Part shown: piece after piece, positions 6,931-8,248 of the stretch
Numbering within the stretch: position 1 is the stretch's first letter
How the letters are laid out: each line of letters begins with the position of its first letter
Program-made: the position numbers and the translations under genes
NCBI GenBank assembly: GCA_025449615.1
Contig: JANWJA010000112.1
Location: 1 to 8,248 of the forward strand
DNA from: Methyloceanibacter sp.
GTDB taxonomy: Bacteria > Pseudomonadota > Alphaproteobacteria > Rhizobiales > Methyloligellaceae
DNA length: 8,248 nt
Direction of reading: 5' to 3'
The notes under the pieces: model-generated
What the model saw: the letters and a program-made list of their open reading frames with translations, nothing else
Told to the model about the DNA's origin: nothing
Databases searched by the model: none

Positions 6931-8000
6931 GGCCGCTCCGCCCATTCACTAGCGCGTCGACCGATCAGCGGCGAGAGATTGTCGAGCTTGGCGCGCTCGA
7001 TTGCGTCGAGCAAGCTCCGCTTGATGCGGCCGACCAGGCCAAGGCCCTCGAACACGAGTCCGGTATAGAGCTGGAGCAACGACGCCCCGGCCTCGATCTT
7101 GGCGAGCGCGTCCTCGCCTGACGAAATACCGCCGACGCCAATGAGAGGAAGCTTCCCCTCCGCGAGCTGGTAGACATGTGCAAGCATGCGGGTCGAACGG
7201 GCAAAGAGCGGGCGCCCCGAAAGGCCACCGGCCTCCCGCGCGAATGCGGCATTCTTCAGTCCATCGCGAGCAAGCGTCGTATTCGACACGATGATGCCAT
7301 CGATCTTGTTGGCGACAATGACGCGAACAATTTCGGGAAGGTCATCGTCGGCGAGGTCCGGCGCGAGCTTGACGAGGAGCGGCGGCGATTTCCCTTCCAC
7401 CGCAACGGATCTCAGCGCGGCGCGTGCGCGTTGCAGCAAAGCGTCGAGCGCCTCAGGCGCCTGCAGGTCGCGCAAGCCCGGCGTATTGGGCGAGGAGATA
7501 TTGACAGTGAAATAGGAGGCGATGCTGGTGAGGCACTCAATGCCGCGCACATAGTCGCCTGCGCGGTCCTTGCTGTCGCGGTTGGCACCGAGATTGATGC
7601 CGATGATGCCTTGCGGCCTGTTCCAGAGTTTGGCGAGCGCCGAATCGTGGCCCTCGCTGTTGAAGCCCAGCCGATTGATGATGGCGCCGTCGGCGCTCGA
7701 GCGGAAAATGCGCGGGCGCGGATTCCCCGATTGCGGGTGCGGCGTCAGCGTGCCCACTTCGACAAAGCCGAAACCTGCCGCGAGCAAAGCAGCCGGAACG
7801 CACGCATCCTTGTCGAAGCCCGCCGCCATGCCGATCGGGTTGGGAAAATGCAAACCCCATAGATCTTGCGCCAGACGAGGATCGTCGGGGCCAGATCGGG
7901 GATAGATGCCGAGCTCAAGGCTCCGAACAGCAAGCTCATGCGCGCGCTCCGGATCGAGCGCCTGCAAGAAGGCTTGTGCCACGTCGAACAGCCCGTTCAT
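6927..8000 (-). CDS. pyrD: Dihydroorotate dehydrogenase (quinone), class 2
   Basis: A 357-residue FMN enzyme that oxidises dihydroorotate to orotate in de novo pyrimidine synthesis, passing electrons to membrane quinone. Motifs: AAGFDKD (59-65), EVGTLTPHPQ (81-90), NRLGFNS (109-115), VNISSPNTPGLR (166-177) with the catalytic serine of class 2 enzymes at S170, VKLAPD (210-215), VSNTT (238-242), GGLSGRPL (258-265), GVGGISSG (288-295) and QLYTGL (310-315). The amphipathic N-terminus, about 1-35, is the membrane/quinone-binding helix pair that defines class 2. Length and motifs are normal. The frame is open to 8132, but the ATG at 8000 is chosen: GAGG (8008-8011) lies seven bases upstream, the MNGLFDVAQAFLQALDPERA start is typical, and it overlaps the stop of the upstream DUF952 gene by ATGA. 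The stop overlaps arsC in the same way. Confidence 0.97.
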   Translation of the reverse strand: MNGLFDVAQAFLQALDPERAHELAVRSLELGIYPRSGPDDPRLAQDLWGLHFPNPIGMAAGFDKDACVPAALLAAGFGFVEVGTLTPHPQSGNPRPRIFRSSADGAIINRLGFNSEGHDSALAKLWNRPQGIIGINLGANRDSKDRAGDYVRGIECLTSIASYFTVNISSPNTPGLRDLQAPEALDALLQRARAALRSVAVEGKSPPLLVKLAPDLADDDLPEIVRVIVANKIDGIIVSNTTLARDGLKNAAFAREAGGLSGRPLFARSTRMLAHVYQLAEGKLPLIGVGGISSGEDALAKIEAGASLLQLYTGLVFEGLGLVGRIKRSLLDAIERAKLDNLSPLIGRRASEWAERP

Positions 8001-8248
8001 GCGCTCACCTCGACGGGCAAGAGGTGCGAGCCGTCGTCGTCCACCTCCAATTTCATCACGGAGATGACGGCGGCAAGGTCGAGCGACGCATAAAGATGCG
8101 GGAAGAGAGAGCCTCCGCGCGAGGGCTCCCATTTCAATCCATCGCCGAGACGATTGGCGTCGACCTCGAGCAGCACTAGACCGGGTTGTCCGGCGAAATG
8201 CTTGTCGAGCGTGCCGCGAAGCTGATCGGCGGCGGACAGGTGAATGAA
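7997..8248 (-). CDS. DUF952 domain protein (5' partial)
   Basis: An open frame without an internal start runs from the window edge to a TGA at 7997-7999, giving the last 83 residues of a protein. The visible part begins FIHLSAADQL, the conserved F-I-H-L-S motif of DUF952 (PF06108), followed by VLLEVDANRLGDGLKWEPSR, then FPHLYASLDLAAV (49-61). DUF952 proteins are small, about 110-120 residues, soluble and of unknown biochemical function, with a fold related to mono-ADP-ribosyltransferase-like domains as I recall; that relation is not evident from this sequence alone. About 30 residues are missing. The stop overlaps the pyrD start as ATGA, so this is the first visible gene of the DUF952-pyrD-arsC unit, which is a common pairing with pyrD in this group of bacteria. 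Confidence 0.88.
   Translation of the reverse strand, partial: FIHLSAADQLRGTLDKHFAGQPGLVLLEVDANRLGDGLKWEPSRGGSLFPHLYASLDLAAVISVMKLEVDDDGSHLLPVEVSA
8008..8011 (-). promoter_or_regulatory. Shine-Dalgarno site setting the pyrD start
   Basis: GAGG on the minus strand lies seven bases before the ATG at 8000, within the final codons of the DUF952 gene. With the ATGA overlap it decides between this start and the 44-codon longer open frame. Confidence 0.6.

Noticed and set aside
7176..7862. 228-codon plus-strand open frame opposite pyrD
   Set aside because: It is antisense to the FMN-binding and catalytic motifs of pyrD and shows no domain of its own.
8001..8132. 44-codon N-terminal extension of pyrD
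   Set aside because: It overlaps the DUF952 frame, which has a conserved domain signature, and the ATG at 8000 has GAGG upstream and gives a normal class 2 N-terminus.
1..8248. Mobile element, CRISPR, tRNA, defence island or phage signature
   Set aside because: No transposase, integrase, direct-repeat array, tRNA-like cloverleaf or phage gene was recognised; the genes are housekeeping or conserved family members with uniform composition.

Overview
The window is an ordinary-looking stretch of a high-GC alphaproteobacterial chromosome. Protein content (a TIGR02186/PF09608 protein, DUF6460, a class 2 dihydroorotate dehydrogenase, the PdeM/DEXH helicase pair) and codon use suggest Hyphomicrobiales, most likely a Bradyrhizobium/Rhodopseudomonas/Afipia-type organism. 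That placement is from recognition of the families, not from a search. There is no IS element, CRISPR array, tRNA, rRNA or prophage gene, and base composition is even throughout.

Layout. Positions 1-1053 (+) hold the C-terminal part of a larger secreted or envelope protein with Sel1-type repeats and a terminal peptidoglycan-binding domain; its start lies outside the window. A 171-base gap follows, containing a strong hairpin. Positions 1225-2930 (+) are a two-gene unit: a TauE/SafE-type anion exporter and a TIGR02186 protein (signal peptide, periplasmic domain, C-terminal membrane anchor), joined by an ATGA stop/start overlap. Seven bases later, on the opposite strand, come pdeM (2938-3660) and the ligase-associated DEXH helicase (3641-6220), overlapping by 20 bases. 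A small two-helix membrane protein, DUF6460 (6281-6586, +), is divergent from the helicase. It converges on a minus-strand unit read as DUF952 protein (partial, 7997-8248) then pyrD (6927-8000) then arsC (6583-6930), in which each junction is an ATGA overlap.

How the genes work together. PdeM and the helicase belong to a four-part DNA-repair module whose ligase and exonuclease are not in this window. The TauE/SafE and TIGR02186 proteins are very probably co-translated and may form one envelope function. pyrD makes orotate for pyrimidine synthesis; its coupling to an ArsC-fold reductase has no obvious metabolic logic and may simply reflect compaction. Most real starts are shorter than the longest open frame; they were set from Shine-Dalgarno motifs and stop/start overlaps. 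I see no clearly novel system. The most useful open questions are the role of the TIGR02186 partner and the incomplete ligase-associated module.
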